Positions 1 to 9,796 of a stretch of DNA of 64,000 nucleotides are shown piece by piece. The stretch comes from Sorghum bicolor (taxonomy: Eukaryota > Streptophyta > Magnoliopsida > Poales > Poaceae): NCBI RefSeq assembly GCF_000003195.3, contig NC_012876.2, forward strand, positions 41,471,860 through 41,535,859, written 5' to 3'. The notes below the pieces were generated by a model that worked only from the letters and a program-made list of their open reading frames with translations, was not told the DNA's origin and ran no database searches. Within the stretch, counting starts at the first letter, position 1. Every line of letters starts with the position of its first letter. Both the position numbers and the translations under genes were made by a program.

Positions 1-599
1 AAATTAGAAAAAAACACCCAATTATTAAAAGCATACCTGTGACGTTGGTGATGTCGCTTAGCACATCGTGTGTATGTCTAGGTGTAGACATTGAAGCCTC
101 TTGCATGAAGAAAAAGCAACTGCAAAAGGGCATTTATGAATTTTATCATTAGACGTTCCATGATTAGTTAGAGACTCATACTATTACTTCATACACTTTT
201 ATTAGTTACTTACTACAGAAATATGCAACCATTAAGATGTACATGCATATAGGTTCAGAAATCACACATCACCCATCTGAACCTATATCTAAAACCATTA
301 CCATTTAGATCAGAATAATGCAACTCATTTGAGGTTGCTGTCAAGGACCTAATCAAGTCAAGAACAGCTAGTGACATGGAGCAGAGGCAACACCTAAGGC
401 ACGGCGCATACTTGCACAGGCACAAATAATGCACTTACAGACAAATAAAGGAGAAGAGGGGTCGGTCTGGGTACCGGACTAATGAACCTGGAAATGGGGA
501 TTGCTTGGTCGATATGCGTCCGTCCGCCGACGGCGCCGGCATTACAGGCAAATTTTTTTTCACGCTCGAGGAAGGGATACGTAGATCAACTGGAATTCG
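1..599. other. No gene recognised
   Basis: AT-rich sequence. I see no coding pattern, RNA gene or transposon terminus in it, apart from the short hairpin listed separately. The ORF that begins at 482 has no recognisable protein before it enters the reductase-like fragment at about 600. Confidence 0.5.
247..288. repeat. 13-bp perfect inverted repeat (hairpin)
   Basis: atataggttcaga at 247-259 is followed by its exact reverse complement at 276-288, with a 16-base loop. No T-run or gene end is adjacent, so I do not call it a terminator. It may be part of a small MITE or chance. Confidence 0.5.
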
Positions 600-824
600 T
601 TGATCACCGTCTCCCTGCTGTTCGCCGATCAGACCATCCGTCCGCCGACGGTGCCGACGGTGAGGGCGCTCCCCGGCGCTGCGGAGAGGCTAGCGCTGTG
701 CAAGGCCGACCTGCTAGACTACGACGCGCTGCGGTCGACCGTCGCCGACTGCCACGGCGTCTTCCACACTGCGCCGCCCGGATCCGATCTGGTACGTATA
801 CGTGTAACCTATAGTATTACTTGA
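600..824 (+). pseudogene. Cinnamoyl-CoA reductase-like gene fragment
   Basis: The translation contains RLALCKADLLDYDALRSTV followed by a GVFHTA block. This matches the part of plant cinnamoyl-CoA reductases and related NAD(P)-dependent short-chain reductases that follows the cofactor-binding beta-alpha-beta unit (family knowledge). In the intact family the enzyme reduces hydroxycinnamoyl-CoA esters in lignin synthesis. Only about 50 residues are present: the N-terminal glycine-rich NADP motif and the catalytic Tyr-Lys region are missing. The similarity stops near 791 at a GTACG that could be an old splice donor. No continuation exon was found before the retroelement fragment at 1202. I read this as a relic, possibly carried by a transposon. 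An exon of a gene lying mostly outside the window is less likely because the upstream part is also missing. Confidence 0.55.
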
Positions 825-1201
825 ATACGGATATACTAAGATCGATCTATGATCACGGTACATGTCACGTACCGTAACCAGGCTGGCCTTTGGAGGAAAA
901 ACGTTTTCTTCTGTATGTACTCCAGTATGGACCATATACAGCACCTACTGGCTACTGCAGCTATTTATTATTTATTATTAAAAAAAGGATCAACCAAAAT
1001 CTCAGCAAAAAGATTTATTACTCCAATAGTAGAATATTTTTGCGAAAGAAACTATCTCCTGCATGCATGCATGCAAAATTCACTCCTGGAGCCAGATGCG
1101 TGTTTTGACCTGGTTATGGTGGAGATTAGTGGGCCGAATTAGTGGGCTGTGATGTGTTTGTTGGGGCGTGAGTTTGTCTGGTCTAACGGCCCAAGAAGAT
1201 T
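825..1201. other. No gene recognised
   Basis: Non-coding sequence with a gcatgcatgcatgc run near 1062. Nothing else is supported. Confidence 0.5.
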
Positions 1202-1987
1202 TCAATTATAGTGGAGATGCATGAAAGTGTATGTATTAGTCCTACCATGGTGTAAAGCATCATTATTAAATTCCCATGGACGTCCTAACAAAATTGAACA
1301 AGCTTGCATAGGCACAACATCAAAATCAGCAGTATCATGATAACAACCTGTGAAGAAACTAATGCGGGCTGATTTAGTTACCTTAGTCTTACCACTATTA
1401 TTGAACCATTGAAGTTTATATGGATACGAGAATTGTCGTGTGGTTAAGCCAAGCTTCTCAACCAAATCTGAACTCACCAAGTTGTTGCAACTCCTGCTAT
1501 CAATGATGGTGAGAACACGACAACCCTACACAATAAGATATATCTGGAACAAATTGTGGCGTTGGATCTGCTTCTCTTCTTCATGTACCACACATAAACT
1601 CAACACACGCTACACAAGAAGGCTAGGATAGCCCGCGAAGGTAGCAACAGAGTCAATGGCGATAGTCTACGTGTCTTGATCACCCTCGGTGCGATCTGCA
1701 GCAATGTTAGCAGCAAAGGCTAAATCATCTTTAGCATCACTAGCACTTACATATCCATCCTCGGTAGCAATGAAAGAGCGACGACTGGGGCAATCCTTCA
1801 TGACATGTCCCATGCATTTGCATTGATGGCAAATGATTTTAGAGCTGGGCGAGGAGGAACTAGTGGAAGCACCAGGAGTGGCACCTTTCTTCAGCTGTGG
1901 GGGCTGCACATTAGACAATTTACTTACCCCAGAAGAAATGCAGGTGTAGATGGTTGTGGTGCAATAGAAATCTTGAGCGTCTCTGGT
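1202..1987 (-). pseudogene. Old Ty3/gypsy element: gag zinc knuckle and protease part
   Basis: Reading on the minus strand from 1987 towards 1202. First comes the end of gag, with a CCHC zinc knuckle (CHQCKCMGHVMKDC). Next is a stretch with stops and frame changes. Then comes a protease-domain C-terminal part with LVEKLGL, YKLQWFNNSGK and ILLGRPWEF motifs, at 1480-1202. This is the continuation of the gag at 11439-12182: the two pieces became separated when the element at 1988-11313 inserted, as the shared tctgg shows. No RT or integrase follows to the left, so the element is truncated near 1200. The style of gag and protease suggests a chromovirus-like gypsy element; the lineage is uncertain. 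Confidence 0.75.
1983..1987. repeat. Target-site duplication tctgg, left copy
   Basis: Five bases directly before the left LTR. They are identical to 11314-11318 directly after the right LTR, which fixes both outer ends of the inserted element. Confidence 0.9.
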
Positions 1988-3502
1988 GTTGACACTAGCT
2001 AACACCACTTAGATACTAGGTTGTCATCCCTAGCATGGCGCCAGAGTGTACAAAGGTATTTATAAATGTAAAGGCTCTCTAGAAAATAATCTATTCTATC
2101 CGCAAGCGCACAGATAAAACACCTCATTGTAGCATTTCACCAGGATAAGTATTCCAGGTATCGTTATTTATAATTTTGCTTAGGGGATCTTAAGAACATG
2201 GAATTAAATCAAAGGGGCAAAATCTATCAAGGCATAGACTAGAGATAAACTTGCAAGAACATGATTACAAATGAGAAACTCGTCACACAGTCACATACTT
2301 TAGCAGGGGGTAAACCATAAAGATAATGATAATAAAGTATAAGTTCATGGGATAAAGAGCACAGCGATTAGAAAATAGACTACTCCTCATATATGTAGGT
2401 GATGTCGGATTAGCTAGAGAATGGATTCTAAGTTATCTACTAACTACTAAGTCATAATCTACTCTAGTTATCTACAAGATCATATATAGCATAAAAGACT
2501 CTTCATTCATGTATAAGGAACATTGATAAAGTAAATCAGAACATCGCATGACTTACTCCACAATACCGGTTCTGCCTGTCCTATCAACGGAGGGTGGACT
2601 ATATAAGAATCAACGAAGCTGTCACTATCGCGAACTACCACACGACTCGGCCAATAGGATACATTTGCAGATAAATAACATCTAAGCACCACGCTCACAT
2701 GTGATCTATCACCTAACTCCCTCGCGTCAAGAGCTAAGCGCTTTGCAAACTTATACATAAACTCATTATCAATTAGAACTATATCAAATATAGAACTAGA
2801 GCAAACTAAGAGCATAATAATTAGAGACATAATGCAATTAGAACAATAGAATTAGAGAAAGACATGAATAATACCAATCTTTATTACCGAAGATCCGAAT
2901 CCAGAGCGTAGTGCTCTACTTCTCTAATTGCTATCTAATCAAACCTCTAAACTTGAAGGATTAGGGAGTAGCTAATTCTAATTCTCTGTGGGAGAGAAGC
3001 TCTAAACCCTAACTTTGATGGCTACCTCTGAATAATGATTTCTCCTCCTCTCCTCCAGGGGCCAGGGGGTCTGGTTTATAGTCCCCTCAAGTGAACGTGA
3101 GCCATTGGATCAAACCGACATAGATTGTATGGTTTAGATTGATCCTTTAGGTCGGTGGAGCGTAGTCCCGAAGCAGAGTCCTGATTGGCCTCCTGGCCAG
3201 GGCGGGCGCCCAAGGGGGGTGGGTGGCCGCCTAGCTCCCGAGCCCGATTCGCGTCCCGTTCGTTCCCGTGGCTTCTGGATCCTTCTAGATTGAGGAAAAT
3301 TGCGCGGCACGTAATTATCTCGTTGTAAACATGACATGTGGGCCTTCTCTCCATATTTTCTGATAAACCCCTGCAGAAATAGATAAACACCAAAGCTCGT
3401 GGAATTCTGTCAGATAAAACCCTAATTCTAGATGTTTGTTTCATTTTGATCCTTTTTCATGTTTATTTGATTATTAATTTTAGTACTTAAGGACCGTCTA
3501 CA
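1988..3502 (-). repeat. 3' LTR of the Athila-type element
   Basis: 1515 bp with ends TGTTGAC and GTCTACA as read on the plus strand. By eye it differs from the other LTR at about 11 substitutions and one single-base indel, so the insertion looks young. Confidence 0.92.
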
Positions 3503-3516
3503 AACTCCCCCAAGCT
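3503..3516 (-). other. Polypurine tract of the Athila-type element
   Basis: Minus-strand AGCTTGGGGGAGTT abuts the 3' LTR. This is the expected position and composition for the plus-strand DNA primer of an LTR retrotransposon. Confidence 0.85.
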
Positions 3517-5002
3517 TACCCTTTGCTCGTCCCTGAGCAAATAGCTAATCTCAGACGGATCAGGAGTTGCTTCGATGTTTTCTTTCCTGACAGGCACACA
3601 TGCTTTTACATAAAAATTCTTCCAGATTAGAGTGAAGTGTTATGAAGTTTAGTATCTGCACTTAAGTCTTAAGTAATCGAAAGACAAAATAGTTAAGTCA
3701 AGCACTATCCCTCTTGTCTATACTTCACCTTTGTCTTAGAGTTTTTCATAAGTTTTCAAAATAAAACTCAGAGTTCCTAGCAATGATTCTCTCAAGTCTC
3801 TCTATATGTGGTATTTGTGGATCCTTACCATAATGTCACTTACCTATAGCTAATGAAATATTTAAGTGGAGCTCATAGGAGTGAAAAATAGCTCATACAT
3901 ATGTTGTCTAATCGAGCCATGGATCCAAAGGAACTCAGCATATAATTAAATCAAGATGTGCATGTGTGATGGAGTAAATGATAGTGATGGTGAAAATGCA
4001 ATAGTGTTAATAAATCTTAGTTCTCATTGCTCCTCATATTGCTATCTCTCCTCCTCTTTGATCTTTGCTTTGGGAGAACATGGGCTATCTTTTTTTTTCA
4101 GGTGGGTAATAGATACCCCTAATTCTACTGTCGGACACTTGTCCATTTTTTCCGCTCAAATGGGCATCTTTGTACCCCTAATTCTACTTCGGACACTTGT
4201 CCATTTTTACCTCTCGTCTCACTCTTTTTCTTTCTTTTTCGAGGTTCCCGGGCACTTGCCCCTTTTTATTTCCTCGTATATATTTTTGCATAACCCATGC
4301 CTCTTCTACATTGAATCTTTTTAGAGAGGGAGAATAACAATACTTGGGACAGTGAGTGATAATTATTTTTTTAGCAATTTTAATGATGAATGCTGTGGTA
4401 GATGCGTGCAAGTGAATATCTTAATTTAACCACATGAAAAGCTCCTAAGGGTCTACACAGCTCGATCAAACTCAATGTAAATATAGTAAAAGATGTTATA
4501 GCAAGTATGGCTGTGGTAGGTAGTTTTGTATGCTAGGAACTCATCATGTGATTTGTAAGTTTTCAAAAATAAATCTCCAGAACTTAGTGTAGTAGGAACA
4601 AGATAAACAGTAGCTCAACTTTATATCATGTCTTTCTCTTACCTAGACTTTAGTTTTATGCTTCCCAAAGATAGTAATTTTAATTTTAGTAATTCCCGGA
4701 AGAATTCTAATATAAAAGCTAGGTACTTGTAAGTAAGCAAACAGAGCAACTGTTCATCATTTCCATCATGCATCTTTTTGGTCTTTTTATTTTTTCTAGA
4801 GATTAAACTTAGCAGAAAAATAAAGCACACTTATCTACACACTCTTTTTATTTTGTTTTCATGTTTATAAAGTGCAGTAAATTAAAGCAAGAAAATATTT
4901 ATTTGGTTTTCTAAGTTTTTCCCTTTAAGATAAATTAAATACTAAGACAGAATAGAATAAATAAGAAGAGCAAATAAAAACTTACTTGATAAATTTGGGA
5001 GG
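3517..5002 (-). other. Non-coding 3' segment of the Athila-type element
   Basis: AT-rich with pyrimidine runs. No ORF with a recognisable protein is seen. It lies between two polypurine-like motifs and contains the imperfect tandem duplication listed at 4114-4208. Confidence 0.7.
4114..4208. repeat. Imperfect tandem duplication, period 59
   Basis: A block beginning tacccctaattctact at 4114 recurs at 4173. Both copies continue into cggacacttgtccatttt, and they differ by a small indel. Confidence 0.75.
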
Positions 5003-5016
5003 AACTCCCCCAAGCT
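5003..5016 (-). other. Internal polypurine-tract-like motif
   Basis: The same 14 bases as the tract beside the 3' LTR (minus strand AGCTTGGGGGAGTT), sitting about 20 bases beyond the stop codon of the large ORF. A related, shorter copy lies at 7462-7472. Internal purine tracts near the extra ORF are known in Athila-like elements. Confidence 0.7.
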
Positions 5017-5033
5017 GGATGTTGATGTCGGTC

Positions 5034-6589
5034 TTACCCGATGTTCCAGAACCGCATCATGGTTGTGATGTTATCGTTCATTGTTGTTGTATCTTGTCTC
5101 AGTTCTTGTACCGCAGCAGCATGGTCCTGGTTCCATTTTTGTTGCTCTTCTAGGAGTCTTCCATGTTCTGCTTGCGTGTTCTGGATGTCGAGGAGGGTGT
5201 TGTCGGTACGAGTGAAGAAAGCACCGGCCTCTTGATAGTAGTCATTCGTGAAGGCGTAGGAGGCGTCGGAGTATCGTCCTGCATCAAATTGGGGTGGAGG
5301 TCTGGATCCTGAAGCTCCATATGGATCAGTGGAATACCTGCCCGTATGAAAAGGCGGGTTTGTCCACTGGTGATCTTGGCTCTCCGGCCATGTCTCCTCT
5401 GTTGGCTCTTGTGGTTGCGCATGACGAGCCCATGGGTCTCGAAGGACTCGTGGATTGTAATCGCAATAATGCAGGTGCGCTGCTTCTTCTGGTCCAGGGT
5501 CAGCTCCATACCAGGTGCGTTCTCGGTGAGTGGTTATCCTTTCAGATGCCACTCGCTGTGGAGTTCTCTGGTTCACTGGTGTTGCTGCAATCTCAATCAA
5601 AAAGTTTTGCACAGTGTAGAGGCCAAGGTTCGGGTTAGGTAACCGAATCTTGCCTTTATCATCATACAGCATATACATTATATTCCCCTCTTTCTTTAAC
5701 ATCCGAGCTTGTCTAAATGTGTCATAGCCATGATAAATTCTTAATTCTTCTATGAAGTCCAACGATGAGTTTTCTAGTAAGTGAAGATTAGTGGCTAGAC
5801 GAGTGATAAGTGAAGTACATCCTACTGGTCCCTGAAGACTAGGTATACTAAGCCAATGTGAAACTAATAGTGTAACAGGTGAAGTAGGTACTTTACTAAT
5901 AGCAGCATATAAAAGTTGTAAATCTCCTACTCTTACTTTCCTAATATCGTCACGAAAGAAAAGATTGTACCCAAGCCATTTGTGGAACATCCTAAGAGTG
6001 GGGTGTTCTATGTCACTGGTTCGTGCTTGACTGTAAAAATTATCTCTAGATATTTCTCTCCAAAACTGGTGTCTCTCAAAGTTGGGTAAATCGGAGTCAA
6101 TGTTTAGGATGCATCTTGAAGAGAAACCAAGATGGTCGCTCAGTTCTCTCCAAGATAACATAATTTCCTGTTTAAACATCCGAAAAATAATTCCCCCCTC
6201 ATAGTATTGTAAGGTGCAAAGAAATTCGAGGGTGAGAAGACGAGAACCCAGCTCAGTTATATTCCAAAATTTGTCCAACCCATCATCTGAAAAATTAAGT
6301 CAAATTCAGTGTCCATACTTGTTTCTTGTAGTAGGGTTGGATCGAGAGTAGGGGTGTGAATGAAATCTTTATTCTTTAATTGCTGATAAACTTCCTTCTC
6401 TCTTCGGGTCTTCAGTCCTAGGTCTCCTATCTTGAGAAGGACCTTGACTTGCTGGCCTGATGAAGATGATGGAGCTTGTGTGGGTGTAGGATCGACGCTC
6501 ATCTCTGATGGCTGTGAGGAGTGTCGGGTTGAACTCCTTGTACCAATGTTCTTGAGAGCCTTCCCTGCATTTTTCACCTTCTTAAACAT
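5034..6589 (-). pseudogene. ATHILA ORF-1-like (env-position) gene, frameshifted
   Basis: Minus-strand gene of about 518 codons in two frames. The first part starts at the ATG at 6587-6589 (MFKKVKNAGKALKNIGT) and runs to about 6260. The second runs from about 6278 to the stop at 5034. A small frame change where the two overlap (6257-6278) breaks the reading. The middle has the HPTLRMFHKWLGYNLFFR and LLYAAI blocks typical of the plant ATHILA ORF-1 family (family knowledge). The C-terminal third is Pro/Gln/Tyr-rich and ends in a probable coiled coil. I see no signal peptide or membrane segment, so an envelope role is not supported. The position, 3' of protease and 5' of the terminal purine tract, is where Athila elements carry their extra ORF. 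A strong splice acceptor lies directly before the ATG. Confidence 0.75.
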
Positions 6590-6606
6590 CCTGCAAGTAA
6601 AAGTTG
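6590..6606 (-). promoter_or_regulatory. Probable splice acceptor before the ORF start
   Basis: On the minus strand CCAACTTTTACTTGCAG is followed by G and then the ATG at 6589-6587. The pyrimidine-rich run and CAG make a good plant 3' splice site, which would place the downstream ORF on a spliced subgenomic RNA. No donor was assigned. Confidence 0.5.
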
Positions 6607-7461
6607 GCAAAAACACAACTGGTGGAAAATGTGAGATAAAATGTTAGTGGTCAGCTGTCCGGAGTGTCAGTAGTCCATTGGTTAATCGTTCAAGACAAGT
6701 TTCTATTTTGGTAGACCCTCCCCCTAAACAACTTTTACTTCCGCTTGGACAGCGGGATCACTATTTGCTTGGTCACAATCACTTTCTCAAAAGAACTCCA
6801 ACCTTCCCTTCCACTCTCCTCTTTCTCTCTACTCTCTTCTCTTCACTACAAGAACTCCTTCTCGGGAAACTGAGATTTGTGTGGTTTTCTGAAGTGTTTG
6901 TGTGAAGAGAAGGGAGCTGAAGGTGGCCTTTTATAGGCTGAGCAGGGGACAGGGCGGGCGCCTAAGGTAGGTGGGCGGGCGCCCACCCCTGGTGTCCATC
7001 CCTGGGTGTGCCTCCTCCACTTGCTTCCTTGCTTTGATCTCACGCAGAATAATATTGTGTTGGTAGTGGTTGGACGGTGGAAAGATATCAAGTGAGTGGA
7101 AACATATTGGTGGATGAAATTATGTGATGGGATGTATGTGAGGTGAAGTGTATGACATGTGGGACCCAAGGTGTGTGGGTCATGCTTCTAGAAGATAAAT
7201 ATAATGCAGGAAAATCTTATGAGAATTGAAACTTAATGAAAATGATATTGGAAAATATTTTTGTGCCTCCCCAGTGATTAATAAATATGGGTTGTTACAC
7301 ACCACGAATATTATTTATATGGGGCTTTTTGATTATTATAATTATGCTATGAATGTATATGACTTAATGCAAGAATTAATTATGCAAGAATTTAAATATG
7401 AGAAAATTAATAATGCGGATAAATACCGATTTACCTCCGGTGAGGGTTTGGGATTTTTAGG
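6607..7461 (-). other. Non-coding spacer in the Athila-type element
   Basis: Lies between protease and the large ORF. It contains a GGGCGGGCGCC-type GC block near 6950-6990, resembling one inside the LTRs. It occupies the place where RT, RNase H and integrase would be expected, and none of their motifs are present. Confidence 0.65.
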
Positions 7462-7472
7462 TCCCCCAAGCT
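7462..7472 (-). other. Second internal purine-tract-like motif
   Basis: Minus strand AGCTTGGGGGA, just downstream of the protease ORF stop. It shares its core with the tracts at 3503 and 5003. Confidence 0.5.
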
Positions 7473-7487
7473 GGACCTCCAAATCTT

Positions 7488-8160
7488 TTAATCTTCTGAG
7501 TTTCCTTCCTCCGGAGATGGTGTCTCCAGTGGTTCTTCATGAACTTCCTTTACTGTAGAGTCTCTCTCTGGTCTGGGTTTGAATGTGAAGTGTTCTTCTT
7601 GACCGTTTATGTTGAACTTGATTTCTCCCTTCCCGACATCAATGTGGGCATTGGCAGTGCTCAGAAATGGCCTTCCAAGGATGATGGACACTTTCGAGTC
7701 AGGACTCATGTCCAGTACTACGAAGTCTACTGGCACTAGGAAATCTCTGATCTTGACTGGAATGTTCTCGGCGATGCCCAACGGGTGTCGAACCGATTAA
7801 TCCGCTAGTTGTAGACACATTGATGTTGGTTCTAAAGTTGCATGCTCAAGTTTTTTGTAGACTGATGCTGGCATCACACTGACACTTGCTCCGAGATCAC
7901 AAAGTGCATTATTGAAGTGTTGGTTTCCGATCGAGCAATCAATAGTGGGGCATCCTGGATCTTCCTTCTTCTTTGGTGGTTTGTTGAGGATGGCCGCACT
8001 ACATTCTTCTGTCAGCTTGATAACCTCAGTGGTGGGTAGTGGTCTCTTCTTGTTAAGAATATCTCTGATGTACTTTGCATATGTAGGTACCTGTATGGCA
8101 TCGAGCAGAGGTATGTTGACATATAATTTCTGAATGACCTCTACAAACTTACCAAACTGC
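7488..8160 (-). pseudogene. Retroviral-type aspartic protease, Athila type
   Basis: The gag frame ends at 8161. A shifted minus-strand frame then continues with DEQFGKFVEVIQKL, PTYAKYIRDIL and, further on, CDLGASVSVMP. This is the Athila/Tat form of the protease active site, in which DLGA replaces D-T/S-G. After another frame break near 7800 the C-terminal half follows at 7781-7488, with VSIILGRPFLSTANAHIDV. In the intact family the enzyme cuts the Gag polyprotein. Two frame changes make this copy non-functional. RT would normally follow but is absent. Confidence 0.8.
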
Positions 8161-9444
8161 TCATCCGACTGCAGTCCTCTGTTTCTTCTGGGGAAATGGC
8201 AAATAGTTGGTGTCGTAAAAATCTTTCCTCATTTCTCCAGTTCTTGGTGGTTGGAGCAGATCTTCTGCTTCAATTGGGCTTTCTTCTTCTATCACTGCTG
8301 GTTGCACTAGTGCTGATGATCTTTGTTTCTCTTTTGGGTATGGTGGATCTCTGGTAGCTTTACCTCCTCTAGTAGTTATATTCTTTACCTGCTCAATGTT
8401 AGTAGCAACAGGCAGTGCAGCAGCTAACTTTATTAATTTAAACTCTACCCTTTTATTAAGAGTGTTTTGCTCATCAAAGGCAGTTAGTAGAAAATCCATT
8501 TTATTATGTATATCTTTTAGAGATGATTCATTTGTATCTAGCCTTTGTTTAACTTCATCATTAATTTTGGTTTGTTGAGCAATTATCTCTTTTAATGAAA
8601 GTTGCTTGATAGTATTACCTGAATTCATACCTTTGCTATTGGGTTGACTCGAAGTTGGTTGATATTTGTATGCTGTCTCAATGGCCCTTTGATCTTCTTT
8701 GAACTTGGCCCTCTGGTCAATCCAATGGAGCAAATTTTCCATCTTAGTTGATAATGCATTTACTTCTTCTGGTATTTCTTCAGTTTGATGACAATGTTGA
8801 GCTTTATCTTGGAACCAGCTTTGGTTTTCTGCTATCTTATCCAAAAGTATCTCTGCTTTTCCAGTTGTAAGCTCCAAGAATGATCCTTTAGCAGATGCAT
8901 CTATGCACTCACGAGCCTTCTAGGTTAATCCATGGTAGAAGGTCTACATAAGTAACCATGTGGCCATTCCATGGTGAGGACAATCTGATATGTATCCTTG
9001 AAAACGCTCCCATGCTTCTGAAATGGCTTCTGTCTTCTGCTGTTGGAAACTGACAATATTTCCTCTTAAGGCAGTTGTTTTGCCTATAGGGAAAAACTTT
9101 GATAGAAAGGCATCTGACAAGTTCGTCCAGTTGTTGATGTTATCTTGATGAGTGTAGAACCACTTCCTCGCTTTTCCTTCTAGTGAGAATGGAAAAAGGC
9201 GAAGCAGTATGACGTCTTTGTCAACTCCGTTGATGTGGATTGTGCTTCCAATCTCTAGGAAATTCTGCAAGTGTGCACTGGCATCTTCATGTGCCTTTCC
9301 ACTGAATTGTGTAGCTTGTACCAAATTGATGAGGCTTGACTTGAGCTCAAACTCAGGTATTCCTTCTTCTACTGCAAATCTTGGACCGGTTGGAATGTTG
9401 TCAAGACTTGGAGCAGAGAATTCTTGCAAGGTCTTTTGTGCCAT
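8161..9444 (-). pseudogene. gag, Athila type, with two nonsense codons
   Basis: A single minus-strand frame of about 428 codons starts at MAQKTLQEFSAPSLDNIPTG. The retrotransposon gag core follows (LFPFSLEGKARKWFY, FLSKFFPIGKT, AWERFQGYISDCPHHG). It is interrupted by TAG at 8944-8946 and again at 8920-8922, both at positions where relatives tend to have Gln. After these it runs on to 8161 with a helical, Gln/Lys-rich region. Gag forms the particle that packages element RNA. I chose the ATG at 9444 because the same frame has a stop just upstream, although an upstream frame (9569-9369) could encode a longer N-terminus through a frameshift. Confidence 0.85.
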
Positions 9445-9770
9445 AGCTTCAGCAATTGGTAGCTAGCTTCTTCTTCTCTTGATTGCTTTGGTTCTGATGA
9501 TGTAGAGTTGAATGTACCCAAAGTCAATCCTGTTATACCCTGTATAAAAATATAAACATAGAAAAACAACAGGGTGAACCTGCCAAAGCAGCGGTGCCTT
9601 GTTATGATTTCTCACTTAGTAGCTGTTTTATGCAATTATTTCTCTATAGTCTAGTCTAATATTTTATATGAATAACCTTAATTGATTTTCTGGCTTTCCT
9701 TAATATTACCCTTTTGTTCCCTTTTATGACTTATTCCAGAGACTCGTATAATTCCTATAAGTCCTATAGG
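9445..9770 (-). other. Leader of the Athila-type element
   Basis: Untranslated leader between the primer-binding site and gag. A short ORF at 9569-9369 in another frame overlaps the gag start; I do not recognise it. Confidence 0.6.
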
Positions 9771-9788
9771 TCCCCGGCAACGGCGCCA
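9771..9788 (-). other. Primer-binding site, tRNA-Asp
   Basis: Minus strand TGGCGCCGTTGCCGGGGA is complementary to the 3' end of plant tRNA-Asp including CCA. It lies 8 bases inside the 5' LTR, and Athila elements characteristically use this primer. Confidence 0.9.
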
Positions 9789-9796
9789 GAAATGCT

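Noticed and set aside
5041..5642. Plus-strand ORFs opposite the ATHILA-like gene
   Set aside because: Shadows of the minus-strand coding region.
5034..6589. Calling the extra Athila ORF an envelope gene
   Set aside because: No signal peptide, membrane span or cleavage pattern is visible; position alone does not support an envelope function.
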